Below, piece by piece: positions 62,855 to 64,000 of a DNA stretch of 64,000 nucleotides (positions are counted from its first letter, which is position 1; the number at the start of each line of letters is the position of its first letter). A program made the translations under genes and the position numbers. The notes beneath the pieces were generated by a model. The model was not told the origin of the DNA. It worked only from the letters and a program-made list of their open reading frames with translations, and ran no database searches. The stretch covers positions 28,459 to 92,458 of the forward strand of contig JAKSJN010000009.1 of the NCBI GenBank assembly GCA_024402135.1, in the 5' to 3' direction. This DNA comes from Bacteroidales bacterium (lineage in GTDB: Bacteria; Bacteroidota; Bacteroidia; Bacteroidales; UBA932).

Positions 62855-63807
62855 TGAAAGATATTTCAATAGTAGTACCTCTATTCAACGAGGAAGAATC
62901 GATTCCCGAACTTGTCAGCTGGATTGACCAGGTGATGACTCGCGAAGGCTATGACTATGAGGTCATCCTTGTCGACGACGGCAGCAATGACGGCTCATGG
63001 AAATGCGCAAAGAACCTTTCAGCAAAAGATGAAAGGATAAAGGGCATTTCTTTCAGAAGAAACTACGGCAAATCTGCTGCCCTTTACTGCGGATTCGAGA
63101 AAGCGGAAGGCAACGTGGTCATCACAATGGACGCCGACCTCCAGGACTCTCCTGAAGAGATTCCTGAAATGTATCGCATGATAGTCGAAGAAGACTATGA
63201 CGTGGTCTCTGGTTGGAAGCAGCACAGACAGGACAACAAGCTTACCAAGAACCTGCCGTCAAAGCTGTACAATGCCACCGCAAGGTGCATCACAGGCATC
63301 AAGCTGCATGACATGAACTGCGGACTGAAGGCATACAAGAAAGAGGTAGTGAAAAGCATCGAGGTATACGGCGAAATGCACAGATACATTCCTTATCTTG
63401 CCAAGAACGCAGGTTACACCAAGATTGGCGAAAAACCTGTTCATCACCAGAAACGCAAGTTCGGCAAGAGCAAGTTCGGCATGGAGCGCTTCGTCAACGG
63501 ATTCCTCGATCTCATGTCACTGTGGTTCCTCAGCACATTCGGCAAAAAGCCGATGCATTTCTTCGGCTACACAGGAATCTTCATGTTCATCGTAGGTTTC
63601 GTGATGACAGCCTGGATCATAATCGCAAAACTGATCAACCAGGCCAATCACTTGAAATACCGCGCAGTTACAGATCAACCTCTGTTTTACCTTGCCTTAG
63701 TCGCAGTAATGATAGGAGTTATATTGTTCCTTGCCGGATTCATATGCGAAATGATTTCAAGGACATCTAGCGACAGAAACAAGTATAACGTCAAGGAGAC
63801 AATCTAA
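62854..63807 (+). CDS. GT2 glycosyltransferase, GtrB/DPM-like, with two membrane helices
   Basis: 317 residues. GT-A fold with VVPLFNEEESIPELV at the start, VDDGSNDGS, and the DxD motif in TMDADLQDSPEEI. The later HHQKRKFGKSKFG stretch and two C-terminal transmembrane helices (about 230-255 and 270-300) are typical of polyprenyl-phosphate glucosyl- or mannosyltransferases. It would load a sugar onto undecaprenyl phosphate for later transfer outside the cytoplasm. Confidence 0.9.
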   Translation: MKDISIVVPLFNEEESIPELVSWIDQVMTREGYDYEVILVDDGSNDGSWKCAKNLSAKDERIKGISFRRNYGKSAALYCGFEKAEGNVVITMDADLQDSPEEIPEMYRMIVEEDYDVVSGWKQHRQDNKLTKNLPSKLYNATARCITGIKLHDMNCGLKAYKKEVVKSIEVYGEMHRYIPYLAKNAGYTKIGEKPVHHQKRKFGKSKFGMERFVNGFLDLMSLWFLSTFGKKPMHFFGYTGIFMFIVGFVMTAWIIIAKLINQANHLKYRAVTDQPLFYLALVAVMIGVILFLAGFICEMISRTSSDRNKYNVKETI

Positions 63808-63828
63808 GACATTGAAATAAAATAAATG

Positions 63829-63856
63829 AAGCCACACTCACCAGGGTGTGGCTTTT
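63829..63856 (+). terminator. terminator after the GT2 gene
   Basis: AAGCCACAC / GTGTGGCTT around TCACCAGG with a T run. Confidence 0.85.
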
Positions 63857-63952
63857 CTATTGAATATATCGCAATAGAATCAAAAATGAAGAAAGTTGTA
63901 TAATCAAGTCCAAGGATTATACGATATATAATGCGTCAGAACCGGCATAAAA

Positions 63953-63986
63953 CAAAAATCCCTGACCATCGTTAGATGATCAGGGA
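63953..63986 (-). terminator. terminator for a minus-strand gene beyond the right edge
   Basis: TCCCTGA / TCAGGGA with CATC/GATG inside and a T run on the minus strand. The gene it serves begins outside the window; the last 14 bases are too short to identify. Confidence 0.7.
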
Positions 63987-64000
63987 CTCGAAGAACGGCA

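Overview
This window is chromosomal DNA of a member of the order Bacteroidales (phylum Bacteroidota), roughly 50% GC. The signs are promoters of the TTTG / about 19 bases / TAnnTTTG type, near-absence of Shine-Dalgarno sequences, tRNA genes without an encoded CCA end, and Bacteroidota-typical families (UpxY, DUF4837, DUF4296, DUF4295, DUF6515, DUF4199, DUF3575, the DUF4922-SpoIID fusion, outer-membrane beta-barrels with carboxypeptidase-like plug regions). I cannot name a genus. Most of the window is ordinary core genome in densely packed operons.

Layout: 1-2268 is the edge of a surface-polysaccharide locus (small HAD hydrolase, UpxY/NusG-like antiterminator, the N-terminal half of a polyprenyl glycosylphosphotransferase). 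tRNA-Leu(TAG) at 2380 is followed by an AT-rich accessory segment (about 2462-6000) with a candidate structured non-coding RNA, an AIPR-family abortive-infection gene and a Fic protein. 6040-14571 holds exported hydrolases, a PatB-type lyase and an AsmA-like protein. 14626-18746 carries rpsU, an AAA ATPase, fumarase and prfB. 18747-27109 contains a triplicated 78-base promoter-proximal repeat, murI and a peptidoglycan-recycling-like set (NamZ, AmpG-like permease, DUF4922-SpoIID fusion, HU-domain membrane protein). 27235-32800 has tRNAs, luxS, rpsT, rseP, dxr and an M23 peptidase. 32823-36263 has ruvX, def, a phosphohexomutase and a LysM M23 peptidase. 36298-37156 is a decayed toxin-antitoxin locus; 37208-39780 includes an ECF sigma operon. 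39917-40362 holds tRNA-Arg, a copy of its 3' end and three 86-base repeats. 40386-42952 is rpmF, yceD, typA. 43087-50823 contains a dehydrogenase, an outer-membrane barrel with a membrane-anchored winged-helix regulator, tRNA-Leu(CAG) and a three-gene exported operon with a HExxH lipoprotein. 50988-62148 is core translation, secretion and tRNA-synthetase genes (deoC, pheT, ftsY, rpmG, rpmB, lepB, rplT, rpmI, infC, thrS). The right end has a DUF4199 protein and a GT2 glycosyltransferase.

The strongest candidate for an undescribed system is the cassette at 2787-4475. A good promoter drives a compact, multiply hairpinned RNA of about 160 bases that ends in an intrinsic terminator. The AIPR gene starts 34 bases later with no promoter of its own that I can see. 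That layout (promoter, structured RNA, leaky terminator, effector gene) resembles type III toxin-antitoxin loci and RNA-linked abortive-infection genes. Other points of interest are the AUC start codon of infC, the near-perfect Shine-Dalgarno sequence before rpsU, and a toxin-antitoxin operator that includes the antitoxin start codon.
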